Assembly: GCF_000165425.1 (NCBI RefSeq) | Contig: NW_001799628.1 | Location: forward strand, 1-64,000 | Source of the DNA: Paramecium tetraurelia | Lineage: Eukaryota > Ciliophora > Oligohymenophorea > Peniculida > Parameciidae | DNA length: 64,000 nucleotides | Direction of reading: 5' to 3' | Translations under genes and position numbers: made by a program | The notes under the pieces: model-generated | Databases searched by the model: none | The model's input: only the letters and a program-made list of their open reading frames with translations | Told to the model about the DNA's origin: nothing | Part shown: positions 13,017 to 26,509 of the stretch, piece after piece | Layout: each line of letters starts with the position of its first letter | How positions within the stretch are numbered: position 1 is the stretch's first letter

Positions 13017-14235
13017 ATGCTTGAAATAAGAGATGTGGCCAAACAAATTACTTCAAAATTGACACAAAAATTTACTTTGGTTGACCAATCATAATTAAAT
13101 TTGGTTTTAGACTCATTTGTATTGGGATTTTTGTAAGGTGGGAGTTTAGAAAAAAATATATTTCAATAGCATTTAGATATCCTTGTGAGTTTGAAAGCAT
13201 TCAAAGATTGTGAGATCATCAATTAATAAAGGCTATATAAGTTATATAGCGATTCCTTGAAAGAAACTAAGAATGTAATGCTTAAATATTAGATCTAGTT
13301 ATTAATCTTCTACAAAGAAGTCTAAAATGAAATTTTTGAAAAATTGGAAAATAACTAGAATGTAATATTTGAATCTTAATGGGAAATAATACAGAAACCA
13401 TCGGCTAAACCCCTAAATAATGTACAATAATAAACAGTTTTTGCAATTTATTAAAAGTTTCGATAAGAGAATGAAGATCAATAAAAAAGTCTTGAATACA
13501 CTATAGAACAAATATAAGATAATTATAGGCTGAAGATGGAATAACAGAAATTAGAAAATCAACTAAACTATCAAGAGATCGAATGCAAAATCTGCTTATA
13601 AAATATTCCATTTATAGAGATGGTGTTATTGCATTGTTCTCATTATTTTCATCAGAGTTGTTTAAAATTGCATTGTATTACTTAATTATAATAAAAATCA
13701 ATTCCAATATAGTGTCCTTCAGGATGCAAAAAAATTATAATTTTACGAGATATAGAAACAGTCTTAGATAAACCTGAATTACAGGAGTTTTAAATTTTAT
13801 CTTTAAGGGCTTATTTTAGTAGTAAAAAAGAAGTATAAATTTATTTATGAAAAGTATTCATGCTGCCCAACAGCTGATTGCGCTTATTTTTTTATTCCAG
13901 ATGATAATCCACATTTTGATTGTCCTGTTTGCAACAAATCGTATTGCTTGGAATGTAAAATTGAATATCATAATGGATTTTCATGTTAGGAATATAGAGA
14001 TAAATAGATGACATAATCTAATGAAGTCAAATTCTAGAGCTTTGTTAAAGAAGCGAATTATAAGTAATGTCCAAAATGTAAAGTTTGGATTGAAAAGAGT
14101 TAAGGTTGCGCTCATATGAAATGTAAATGCAATTTTCAATTTTGTTATAATTGTGGAGGGGAATATAAGAAATGTAAATGCAAAAATAACACAATTTTTT
14201 CAGCTATCATTAATATTTTTAGTGGAAATAGCTGA
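13017..14235 (+). CDS. RBR (RING1-IBR-RING2) E3 ubiquitin ligase
   Basis: 398 aa. Residues about 185-245 form RING1 (IECKICLQNIPF, then LLHCSHYFHQSCLK and CPSGCKK). An IBR follows (YSCCPTADCAYFFIP...FDCPVCNKSYCLECK), then RING2 (YKQCPKCKVWIEKSQGCAHM...FCYNCGGEYKKCKC), where the C in QGCAHM is the position of the catalytic cysteine that takes ubiquitin from E2. The N-terminal third is helical and coiled. The RING1 and IBR frames are joined by a 22-nt intron at 13833-13854 that ends AAG instead of TAG. Without it the protein would stop between the two domains. Confidence 0.85.
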
Positions 14236-14378
14236 ATGAATGATATTAATTATATTTATATCAAAGGCATTTAGTATCATCTTCTAAAGAAACAAAATTA
14301 ACAATAAATTCTTGATGAATTGTCTAATTATTAATTAATTTAGAATTATTAATATTTTTATCAAATATCAAAGAAAAG

Positions 14379-15061
14379 ATGGCAGAAGAACAATAACCAT
14401 TTTCATTTACCCCAGAAGGTGGTAGTGCCACGAATTCAACTAAGGATTATACAGGCAAAGGAACAGCCACGTAATTATGTCTTATATCACAACAGTTACC
14501 CAAATGGTGATATTTATGAAGGTTAATATGTGAATGGAGTTAGAGAAGGAAAAGGAAAATATACTTATAATCCTTCAGGGGATAAATACGAAGGAGAATT
14601 TTAAGAGAATTTAAAGCATGGGATTGGAAGATTGATTTATAGTAATAACAAAGGGGAATATTATGGATAGTGGGAACAAGGGCTAAGACATGGAGAAGGA
14701 TTATATACATACGCTAATAAAGATGTGTATTCTGGACAATGGTCAAGAGGAAAGAAGCATGGGTAAGGTACCTATGTTTTTAATGACACTGCCATGAGAG
14801 TATTAATAATATCATATAATCGAATAGTTCAGAGGTACTTGGAATAATAATGAGATTGTTGATGGAGAATGGATTTATCCAAATGGAACAGTTTATAGAG
14901 GACCATTTTAACACAATAAACCTAATGGTGTTGGCAGATTTGAATTTCCTAATAAAAACTAAGTTGAAGGTTTTTATGCATAAACCATTGTTCCTAATGC
15001 TAATCCAGAAGACACTACCTTAAATATATAATTGGAATGGGTAACGACAAAACATAATTGA
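14379..15061 (+). CDS. MORN-repeat protein
   Basis: 209 aa with about six MORN repeats of the YEG.F..G..HG.G form (DIYEGQYVNGVREGKGKY, GEYYGQWEQGLRHGEGLY, DVYSGQWSRGKKHGQGTY). Introns at 14471-14495 (25 nt, ends CAG) and 14800-14827 (28 nt) both preserve repeat spacing. MORN proteins bind membranes or scaffold axonemal complexes. The radial-spoke protein RSPH1 and MORN5 have similar layout, but repeats alone do not decide which this is. The last 45 residues are outside the repeat. Confidence 0.8.
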
Positions 15062-15689
15062 ATTATACATAATCATTTATTATGTTGTTATTATATATGT
15101 TTCGCATTTCTTTTTAGATTTGGAATTACATTGATTCTTTATTTATTATTATTATTTAGTTATTTCATAAGATTCTACATATTCTTTTCTTATATTTTAT
15201 GTATATCTTATCTTCTATTTCTTTTCTTCTTCATATTTATCATAATGATCATTTAGTTGTAATTTCATCTCTTCTAATCTTGATTCATTTTTAAGGATGG
15301 ACTCTCAATTATTCTTAAAGGGCTTTTGTATTCCTAATTGAATGTACCAAATTCAAGATTACATTATTACTTATCTAGAGAGTTTTTTAATTAAGCTAAC
15401 TTTATTGAGTTAATTTTTCTCAAAATATCAATCAATCACCAAGAAGATGGCTCTGGTATCTTAAAAAATATTGTAATGTTAAGATTATTTCATCTCATAA
15501 ATTAGGATGAATTAAATTTGTGTTGTAATTTTAATAAAATTGTATTTTATATTTCTTTTTAATAATATAATTTAAAATACGATTCCAAGTAGTTACTTAA
15601 AATATCTAAAATATTTTAATTATGTATGAATGGTTAAATGCTAATTCTTCAGAGTGATTTATTGATTAATGGAATTCGGTTTCAAGTGA
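15062..15689. other. Intergenic, nothing certain
   Basis: The minus strand has a Lys/Glu/Gln-rich open stretch around 15,080-15,300 that follows a TGA and lacks an in-frame ATG. It may be part of a relic, but nothing identifiable is present. Confidence 0.35.
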
Positions 15690-16580
15690 ACAATAATAAA
15701 ATCCTGATGATCCTCCAATTATAACTTATTCTTATGAAAGAGTTTTTTTTATTAAATAAGATTCATTGATTCATGTATTTTGTAAAATTTAACTTGATTA
15801 TAGTTTAATTCTGAATACACCATGCTTATATTACTAATTAATTCAAGTTTGCCTTCTCTAAATTGAGAATTATGGAGATACCAGATTATAAATTCAATAT
15901 TTAAAGTGATAAACCATCATTGCATGAGCAATTAAGGGCTAAGCTTAATCCATTTTAAGTAAAAATAGTATCATGTGAAAATCTTCAAATTTAAGCAGAA
16001 AAATCATACGAATTATGTTACTTCTTCTATATATTTTATATTGGAACCATGATTAATACTAATATGCAAGTTTAAAGGTAAGACATATACTTTAATTCTA
16101 CACACATTTTTTATTGGGAAAAATAGATATTGCAAAATATTTTGAAACTAAACCATTAAAATTTGAATTGCACGACAAAGATGAAGTAGTGAACTGATAT
16201 TAAAGAAGAATTATAATTACAACAAACTTCAATTTAATAACCAATATTTATTATCATGAGTGTATTTGATATTGAGAAAAGGTTTTAAACTGAGGAAGAT
16301 GAAAATAGGCGCTTGAACCTGATTTTACAGTGGATCCAAAGACAGGTAAAAAGATACCGAAAAAGGAATAAAAATAAGAGGAAAAAGATGCAAAAAATAA
16401 AGACAATAAAAAAAAGAATTAAAATTAGATGAACCAAATTTTGGAAGAACTACAAAAAAATAATATAATAATTCCAAGTCGAGCTTTTGAAGAAACTGAA
16501 TCTAATAATTTGGATTTGAATGCAAACACGAGAAGAAACATTCCAAAAATACTTATCAAATGCATTAATAAAAAATGATA
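15690..16580 (+). pseudogene. CFAP92/KIAA1257-like C2-domain protein, pseudogene
   Basis: One frame from the ATG at about 15,873 gives LHEQLRAKLNPFQVKIVSCENL. A second gives FLLGKIDIAKYF...PLKFELHDKDEV, and a third gives EPDFTVDPKTGKKIPKKE followed by Lys/Glu-rich sequence. In that order these resemble the C2-like region of the CFAP92 (FAP92, KIAA1257) family and the basic linker after it. The frame changes at the T-run near 16,110 and near 16,316 need one-base indels and have no usable intron, and a TGA follows EVVN. Coding similarity persists across the breaks, so decay looks recent. Sequencing error at two places is the alternative. Confidence 0.5.
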
Positions 16581-16735
16581 TAATAAATTTTATTATTAAT
16601 TATCACTTAAAAATATCGGAACACTCTATTTCTTATTAAGATATTTATTATCTTTATTAATAGAATTGCTTCTACAGAGTTTCCTCTTCAGACAAATGAG
16701 ATTTAAACGTTGATAATTGCGATTATAATCTAAAT

Positions 16736-18545
<1,810 letters not shown>

Positions 18546-18615
18546 TTTAAATTTTACTTTTTTTTTGAATTTAATTTGTTATTTTTAGTTCGTTATCACT
18601 ACTACATTAATATAT

Positions 18616-18876
18616 ATGTAGTCCAATCATAAAATTACTCCCAATAATCCATTTTACAAAGGCACTTATCCTTAGACCATCTTAGTAAAGGATAAGTAAT
18701 AACCTTCCAAAACTCGTTATGACAGGTAATCACAACCCATCATAAGAGGCAAAGGCAACCAAGCAGTTACTTTTAAACATGATATTCATTAAATCTACAC
18801 AGTCGAGAATTGGAAGATATATAAAATTGAGAATGAAACTCAACCTAACGAAAACAAATGCTGTTTTATAATCTGA
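18616..18876 (+). CDS. Small protein with C-terminal CaaX-like CFII
   Basis: 86 aa, no intron, begins 70 bp from the kinesin-13 start on the opposite strand. It is basic and polar with no known domain. A central part reads GKGNQAVTFKHDIHQIY, then VENWKIYKI, and the protein ends KCCFII. A cysteine four residues from the end followed by F-I-I fits a CaaX prenylation signal, with the neighbouring cysteine a possible palmitoylation site, which would place the protein on membranes. This is inference from the terminus only. Confidence 0.6.
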
Positions 18877-18914
18877 CTATATTTTATTTATATAAATATA
18901 TATAGTAATAATTT

Positions 18915-20767
18915 TCATCTTAACTTTGATTTCAATTTAGCTTAATACTCTAAATTCTCTTTCTGAACCTTCTCCAACAATTATGATTTCTCCAAAACCT
19001 TCATTCTTAATCGTTCTACTTCTCTTTCTTAAAGTTCACACTTACTCATGAACTCATTCATTGTTATACTATTAAATTTAGTATCCTCTGCAGATTTCTG
19101 TAATTGCTTATGTTGGCTAGCCAAATTTCTGTAATTGTCTGTTTATCTTGATAAATCATTTATCAAACTTTCATTCTACTGTTTTAATATGTTTATCTCT
19201 TCTTCTTTTATTTATAATGATTCTAATAATTCTTCTTAATTTTGATTCTTTCCATTCAAACTCATCAAATCTTTTAGTTGAATTTATAATCTATAAATTT
19301 AATCATCCTTCTATTTTATTATGTTATTCAATCTACTACACTCCTCCCCTAGCATATTGGTTTTGCATTCCAATTCTCGAAAATTCTTACCAAAATATTA
19401 TTATTATTCCTAATGCTGATTTTCTAACTTTTAATTAACCAACTTTAATTATTGATTCTATTCCTTATATCCTAACAATTCTTATTCCAAAAATTCAATC
19501 AACAATTATTTTGATTTATGAATATCTTTTACTTCTTATTCATGATTCTTTTCTTCATTTTCCAAATTCACTTCCAATCTCTTTATTTAATTCTGTTCTC
19601 TAATCTATTACTATTACAATAAACAAATTTGTTCTTATGATTTACCATACATACCAGTTAATTCATTTATTTTCTATTATAATTATTCTTTATGTTATTG
19701 ATATGTCGATTACAAATGATCAAAATCACTTTCTACTTATTTAATTTTATTTGTTAACATATTCTCACTTTACTTTTTCTACTCTGCTACTTCCTTTACT
19801 TTTTCTAATTCATTGGTAAGACCTTAATTTTATTCCCTTTAACAACCTAACTTATTTTTCAAATCACAAACATGTTACTCTTATGAAGTAATTATTGCTT
19901 GTTATTTCAATAAAGTGAATTCTTGATCTTTGGATTAAGAATCAAATTATTAAATTGCTTAGGATAATTTCTCTTCTAGTACATTATTACTTTTTTTTAG
20001 ATTTATTAATTGCCTTTCCTATTTTATTAAATTTAATAATTTACCAATACTGATACTAAATTTTGATTTTTATTTTCAGAATTTGATATTTATGTTAAAT
20101 TTTATTAAAGTCTAGCAATTTCTTATTTTGCTTAAGCTTATTCCTATTTAAGTGCTTATCTATGCTTTGATTCTTATTGTTCCATCTAAAATTTCATAGT
20201 TACGACATCTTGTTTCCAATTCAAATCCATTGATCTAACAGTTTCATTGTGTGTCTTTTCTTATAATTCGTATTTTTATTTTTAATAATCTACATGATTC
20301 TATTGAATATTTATAATTATTTATACTTTAAGATCTTGATTCTCAATGGCTACTTTAGGATCTGATTAAATAATTATTTAAGGTTCTTAGGCTTTGACTT
20401 TTAATTATTAATTTTCTAATTATAACCTATCGATTTCTTTAATGAATGTTTCTAAATCTTAAATTTAGTTATTGATTTTGTTATTATTAGTAGTAGTAAT
20501 AGTAGTTTAAGATGAAATTTTATTAATTTATTATGATTATTGTTATGATTATTATAGTAATTACTATTGTTATTGTTGTTATTACTATTATTATTGTTAT
20601 TATGATTATAATAATATCTATTGTTATGATTATTATTATGATTATACATTTAGTGTATTTGATTTAATAAATGAAAATGATTTCAAATCTTATTTATGAT
20701 CTTGTTTATTTTCTCTTTTATCAATAGAGTTATGCTAAGATAATGGTTATCTAAGAGCTGTATTCAT
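18915..20767 (-). CDS. Coiled-coil protein with Gln-rich N-terminus
   Basis: About 600-608 aa. The start is the ATG at 20767-20765 (MNTALRQPLSQHNS). The frame then crosses an AAT/CAA repeat read as a run of glutamine (TAA, CAA, TAG). From residue about 90 to the TGA at 18917-18915 it is almost continuous heptad-like coiled coil (Leu, Glu, Gln, Lys). A 26-nt intron interrupts the middle, and a 27-nt in-frame intron is possible nearer the N-terminus. No globular domain is visible. Such proteins are common in basal bodies and cortex of ciliates, but no role can be assigned. Confidence 0.75.
20524..20650. repeat. AAT/ATT microsatellite-like tract coding poly-Gln
   Basis: Imperfect trinucleotide repeat (ATT/GTT units on the plus strand). 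In the coiled-coil gene's frame the units are TAA and CAA, all Gln. In the +1 frame they would be Asn and His, which yields a false Asn/His-rich ORF with its own ATG. Confidence 0.8.
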
Positions 20768-20817
20768 TTGCTAAATAATTAACGGATAAAATAAATATAA
20801 ATTTTAATGTGAATTTT

Positions 20818-21295
20818 TCATTATAAAGTTAATTTGGGTTCATTCATTTCTTTTTAACTAAATATAATTAATAGATAATGTTACGTCCACTTATTTCCAC
20901 AGATTGGAGTTTTATTGGCACAAATGTATTGAATAATTATTTCCTTCTCATTCTTATCTGTTTTGAGAAAATAGATTGCCTCATCATAATTGCATCTGAA
21001 TAAACAAGATTTATTACTTGTTGCAAATTACCCTTTTTCTTGGCATTGATGGATCAAGAATAAGAGTATTATCAGTGATATCAATTGCTTTAGCTGCTTG
21101 ATAATCCTTTTTAAGCAAAAGAGCATCTTTATTTAATGTCTTATCAATTTTGACTTCAATGATTCCATTGTCACCACAATCCTGATTTCTACATTTGAAT
21201 TGTAATATCTCAGTATCTGCCCCATCGTGAAATGGTTTGAGTAGATTCTTGCATCTGGGACAGAATCTCCATCCATTGTAATTTTTCACCTCCAT
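20818..21295 (-). CDS. RPB9: RNA polymerase II subunit RPB9
   Basis: 151 aa. The N-terminal zinc ribbon reads WRFCPRCKNLLKPF...FKCRNQDCG, as in RPB9. The second, TFIIS-type ribbon reads VICNKCNYDEAIYFLK...QYICANKTPICGNKW, with its first cysteines split by a 22-nt intron ending CAG. RPB9 sits at the lobe/jaw of Pol II and affects start-site choice and proofreading. The usual length is 110-125 aa; here about 20 extra residues follow the second ribbon. RPA12 and RPC11 share the fold, but the N-terminal WRFCPRC pattern favours RPB9. Confidence 0.8.
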
Positions 21296-21314
21296 AATTT
21301 AGTTAAAATAATTA

Positions 21315-22825
21315 ATGGATTTATTATAAGACCCTAAAGGGGATAGACAAGTAGATACGATACCCACTCCACCTCATAGACCATTAAGCGAAGAGTTACT
21401 TTTCATAGATGAGAAGCCTAACTGGAAACTTTTGAAGGAACATCTTTTCAAGGAAGGAAGAATAACAAAAAGCTAGTTAATGAAATTAGTTGATATGTGC
21501 AATTACCATTTAAAAAATGAAGGTAATGTTATATATGTCGATGATCCTCTAACTGTCGTGGGGGATATTCATGGATAATACTATGATTTAATCAAAGTAC
21601 TAGAAATGGGAGGTGATCCAGAATAAGGCAAATATGTATGATTATTTGTGTATTTACATGTTTTTTTAGGTGATTATGTTGACAGAGGTTCCTTTTCAAT
21701 CGAAGTAGTGGTGTTATTATATGCTATGAAAATCTACTACCCTACAAGAGTGTTTCTCCTTAGAGGAAATCACGAATGCAAATAATTAACAAGCTACTTC
21801 AACTTTAGAGATGAATGTCTATATAAATATGACCAAGAAGTCTATGAAGCTATCATGGCATCTTTTGACAATATGCCTTTGGTAGCCCTAATAAATAATA
21901 AATTCTTATGTTTACATGGTGGCATATCTCCAGATCTAAAATCGGTATGAATAGAATAATATATAATTAGTTAGCAGACGTTGAGAGAATAGATAGATTC
22001 AGAGAACCACCAAAGGCGGGATTATTTTGTGATATATTATGGGCTGACCCAGTGGAAAATGAAGAACTTTATGATGAAATTCATTATAGAGGTAATGATA
22101 CTAGAGGTTGTAGTTGGTTTTTTGGAGAAAAGGCAGTTCAACCGTTATTAGACAATAATAAGTTTATTTGCTTAATTAGGGCTCATGAAGCTTAATTAGA
22201 AGGATATAGATTATATAAATACAATGAAAAAATAAAAGAATTTCCTTAAGTATTGACTATATTTAGTGCTCCTAATTATTGTGATGTATATAATAATAAG
22301 GCAGCCATTTTAAAGTTCGAGAATTGCACACTTAACATATCATAATTTGGTTACTCTTAGCATCCGTATTTGCTACCTCACTTTTTAGACATTTTTTCAT
22401 GGTCTATACCATTTGTTACAGAAAAAGTAACTGAAATGCTCAATTATGTCTTATAACCAAGACCTGGTGAAAAAATAGACGATTCAGATGATGAAATACC
22501 AAATGCTTAAGTTATTATCAAATAATAAACATTGGGATAATCCTAATCTAATACTCGTCCCTTAGGAAAATTACAGCAAATAACCAAAAAATAAATTGAT
22601 ATAACCAAATCAAAAATTTCTTTTGTTTCCAAAATGATGAAAATGCAAACAGTACTCAGGTAGGAAAGAGAAAATATCATCAAATTAAAAGGACTATGTC
22701 CTGATAAACGTATCCCAAGAGGAGTCCTATTATAAGGAGCAGAAGGAATTAAAGATGCCCTTGAACATTTCAATACAACCAGGGCTGCAGATAGAATCAA
22801 TGAAAAATGGCCAGAAACTAAATGA
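21315..22825 (+). CDS. CNA: Calcineurin A (PP2B catalytic subunit)
   Basis: 486 aa if a 24-nt block and a 26-nt intron (21945-21970) are removed. PPP metal-binding motifs are present: GDIHGQ, GDYVDRG, RGNHEC, and the later HGGISP and SAPNYCD. The unusual LIRAHEAQLEGYRLY corresponds to the VRAHEAQ..GY block of calcineurin. After the catalytic domain, [20 protein letters not shown] matches the calcineurin B-binding helix, followed by a tail with [18 protein letters not shown], which falls where calmodulin would bind. Calcineurin is the Ca2+/calmodulin-activated phosphatase, implicated in stimulated exocytosis in Paramecium. The junction before GDYVDRG is anomalous (see 21636-21659). Confidence 0.9.
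21636..21659 (+). other. 24-bp stop-containing block in calcineurin A
   Basis: Exon 1 ends GGCAAATAT (GKY) and the conserved FLGDYVDRG resumes in the same frame with GTTTTTTTA (VFL). Between them are exactly 24 bases starting GTATGA, including an in-frame TGA. Removing them restores [12 protein letters not shown]. The block starts like a Paramecium intron but ends CAT; the only nearby AG (21667-21669) would delete FL and break the frame. Confidence 0.6.
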
Positions 22826-22847
22826 TTTATCTACATTATATTTAATA

Positions 22848-24420
22848 ATGAATGAAAAAACTGTTGATAAATATAAATTCTTAACGACTGATCTTCTTGG
22901 AGCAGGGTGGTTCGCAAAGGTATATAAAGGAATTGATACATTAAATAATACTTAAAAAAACGAAATTTTTATATATTTATTAATCAATAATTAAATCGAA
23001 ATGACATTGTACTACAATTAATAGATAAGTTGCTATAAAAATGCTTCCAAAATAAAATATTCTCTAGGAAAAATATCTCATGGAAGGCTTAAGAAGAGAG
23101 TTATCAGTGATGCAAAAACTTAAGGGAAATAATGTTGTTCGTTTATTACACTCTGGAATCATAAAATAATTATTACATAATTCAAGAATATTGTAAAGAT
23201 AGAGATCTAGGAATCTATCTAAAAAAATAGTAATATTTAACAGAGGTTGGAGCAATAAGAATTTTAACAGATATTCTCAATGGCTTTATTGAATTATTAT
23301 AATAAGGTATTATCCATCGTGATTTGAAACCTGCCAATATTCTTGTCCACTAAAATACTTTTAAATTAGGAGGTAATTTATAATTTTAATTTAGATTTCA
23401 GTTTTGCAAAATGTAAATCTAATTTTTAAAGAGATATAATGGAATCTGTTGTTGGAACTCCTCTTTACATGGCACCCTAAATCTTAATGCGAGAAACATA
23501 TACTAGTAAATGTGACATATGGCAATCGGATGCATATTCAGAAGAACTCCATAGGTTGCGAACTCTGTACCCTAATTACTTAATACTATACTGAAATACC
23601 CAGTCTAATTTCCATCTTATATTTCAGCAGAAGCTAAAGACTTTTTATAGAAATGTTTTGAAGTAAATGAGGATAAACGTATTGGCTGGAATGATCTATA
23701 CAGGCATTAGTTAATTTACCCAAAATTTAAGGAACATGTAGATAAAGTTATAAGTATGGAGGCATAGGCAGAATTCATTATTAATGAACTAAGATAAGTA
23801 ATTGTTATCAAATAAATTGATTTATTAGAAACTTGTAAATAGCTATAAATATAAGATAATTAATTTCTGACTTTTAAAGAATTGCAACTTTTATTAAATG
23901 AAATCGATCTTAAACTAAACAGATAACAAATAGAATTCGTTTTTAATATGATTGATGACTAATTAAATCAATTTCTTAGAGTTTTAAAGTTGTCTCTAAT
24001 TACACAGAGTTAGATTAAATTTACAAGAAATTAAAACTGATATATTATATGAAAAACAGTCCATTAATTTAGTTGCCGAAATGGAAAATAGAATTAAAGA
24101 AAATTAAAGATACAATAGAGGAATAAGAAAAAAGCTTAGTTAAATTGTTTAAATTATTTGATAGTGATCTTAATTAAGTGCTCGATCTAGTCGAATTCGT
24201 AAAATTTCTGAGGTAACTAACTATACTTGAATCAATAATTTTAGAACTTTCAATTCAAACATCAACAATGAGGATGCAAGTTTGATTTTCCAACATTTTG
24301 ATAAAAACTGCAAACGAGGCATTGATTTTTTGGAATTAAAGTCAACTTTTTCGAATCTTAACTATGATGGTAGTATTAGCATTTTACTAAATAATATTCA
24401 AGTAAACAAAATATGATAAA
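22848..24420 (+). pseudogene. EF-hand (CDPK-like) protein kinase, pseudogene
   Basis: Kinase fragments appear in order but in shifting frames: LLGAGWFAKVYKGI (Gly loop), VAIKML (Lys), NNYYIIQEYC, IIHRDLKPANIL (HRD loop), FSFAK after an intron (replacing the canonical DFG context), VGTPLYMAPQIL, CDIW then IGCIF. The C-lobe ends EDKRIGWNDLY. Two EF-hand-like loops follow (DSDLNQVLDLVEF and DKNCKRGIDFLEL), as in calcium-dependent kinases. Breaks: a 73-bp insertion near 22,962, a +1 shift near 23,170, a missing base in DIW.IGCI near 23,523, and more in the EF-hand part. None is fixed by an intron. A decayed duplicate is the simplest reading. Confidence 0.7.
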
Positions 24421-25036
24421 TAATATCAATTATTACTTTAATATTTTGCTATTTATTAAACTCATATCCCTTATATTTTATACTCAAAATTGTTATGTTT
24501 TTATATATCCATAATTTTTATATTTTTACTCAGAGATGGAAGATTATTTGAGTCACTTACTATGGTTAGAAATTAAAAGCCATTTTTTCATTTCACAATT
24601 ACTGATTGTTTTATTTTATCACCCATTGATATCATAAAATCGAATCAATATATTATATTCAACTCTAAAACAAAGAATTTTCATTTTTTGATATTAAGCT
24701 TATTGCTGTTAGTGAATTATTATTCCTTTCGATCTTTGTCTTATTAATGTATATTTTTTCATTCTCTTAAGCTTTATACATCTTTTAAAATTTAATTCTA
24801 TTATAATATATCTATGCTAAAAAATATCATTATAGATGAATCTTCCTTTTTATTTATTAGAGCTTTCATTTTCGCTCACATGTGCAATATTAATTTAACT
24901 CTACTTACATAATGAAACAGAAGGCATTCTTAAAAATGAATATTCTGAGAACTCTTTATTCTCAGCAAATTCGGTGAGGCAAAATTAATTAAATTATTTT
25001 AATAAGTTGAAAATTGATTATTATTTTAAAATTATT
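24421..25036. other. Intergenic, possible short hydrophobic ORF
   Basis: An ATG near 24,537 opens about 50 residues that include hydrophobic stretches, and further hydrophobic segments follow in another frame to about 24,850. This could be the remains of a membrane protein, but it is too short and broken to name. Confidence 0.3.
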
Positions 25037-26509
25037 TCATTGATTTCTTCTTGAAGCTTCCGTTTTTAAAGTTTTTGATTTTGTATTATTGTGCTATCTA
25101 AATCCTGTTAAAGTTGAATTTAGATAAAATGTTGAACTATTTTAATTTAAGTCTTCGCAGTAATTCTACTTAGCAAATACTATAGTAGGATTAAGCTCCA
25201 TTAAATCTTTTTATAACCATTACTATGATTTTGAGTTAATTTGATTTTTCTTTGAAGGGGAAAATCTTCGATCTCTACAATTCTAAATAAATTTAATCTA
25301 ATATCTTTTTGCTAAATCATTAGCATTTTCCTTTTCCTGATTCAATTTAATTGCAAAGTCTTACACTTCTACTCTTAAATCGTTTATTTATGTTGTTAAT
25401 TGATTGATCATCTCATCTTTTTATTTAATTATTTTTATTAATTCTTGCTTATCATTATTTTCGATTGAATTATCGAAGATGCTTACATACAATTAAGTTG
25501 TTTGTTCAATATTCATTTCCATCATGTCATTCTGCCTTTTTTCTTCAGAAATATGATTTAGTTCTTATCCAATTTTCTATTCTCTCAATTTTTGTTCATG
25601 TTCTTACTTCATTTTTTCGGTTCCTTTATTAAATCCTCCTTCAGTTGAGCGAAATTTTTAATTCATCTCTTTATATCTTTTAGAAGGAATAATTTATGAT
25701 TGCTATATATTTGATTACATTACTGAATCCGAAGTGTCTTACTTTTCATCTGAAAAAAAATTATCAATCTTTTTGATCTAATCAGAGAACTTTTTTTAGG
25801 TTTCTCTCGAAAAATTTTCAATTCTTAATGATTGCTACTTAGTATCACTTACACATTCTTAATATTTATCAAAAAGAACTTCATCAAATCTTTTTTGATT
25901 CCTACTATCTATATTGAATTCCACATTTCCATTTTATTATTTGAATTTTTTACATTATTTCCGTATTAGATTTTCTAAATCATCCTGATGGATATTCAAT
26001 TACAATAAGTTCTCTTAGATAACGAGGTTTTATAATAGAACATGAAATTCAATTTCTGTTAACTTATCCTTACAATCTTAATGTTCAATTAAAAATTGAG
26101 CTTTTTCTTCAGACTAAAAAGGTATATAAATTAGGTTCTATTCTTGAAAAGCTATCGGTTTACGTGTTTCTTTTCCTATATAATTCAACTATGTATTTTG
26201 AGTTAAATCTGATGAGTTAATTTAACATTTCACCATTAAATTAAGACAATTAAACCGATCTTATTCAATTTTCATGTCCTTATGTAAATTAATACTTCTT
26301 TTGGACTTTTCTTTTTCATTTTTAGAATTCTCATAATAATATTCAATTGAACCTTCTTTTGCTTATATTTCAAATAACGCCAGATTGTTTTTTCTTGATT
26401 TTATTAGCTCACATTTGATCTCAACACTACTATGATATTTCCAAAACAATTTTGAATCAAATAAATCATAACCATTATCGACTTTTAAAATAAATGTATA
26501 AGTATACAT
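25037..26509 (-). CDS. Coiled-coil protein with possible N-terminal C2-like region
   Basis: 490 aa in one uninterrupted frame, no intron. Residues 1-140 (MYTYTFILKVDNGYDLFDSK...) have alternating hydrophobic residues and few heptads, as in a beta-rich C2 or NT-C2-type domain. From about 230 on the protein is Lys/Glu/Gln-rich coiled coil with an Asn/Ser-rich tail. I do not recognise the family. The convergent neighbour upstream is a dead kinase, and the start lies 168 bp from the trichocyst matrix protein relic. Confidence 0.7.

Noticed and set aside
20452-20649. Asn/His-rich ORF with its own ATG
   Set aside because: It is the +1 reading of the AAT tract. The long coiled-coil frame starts at 20767 and reads the tract as Gln.
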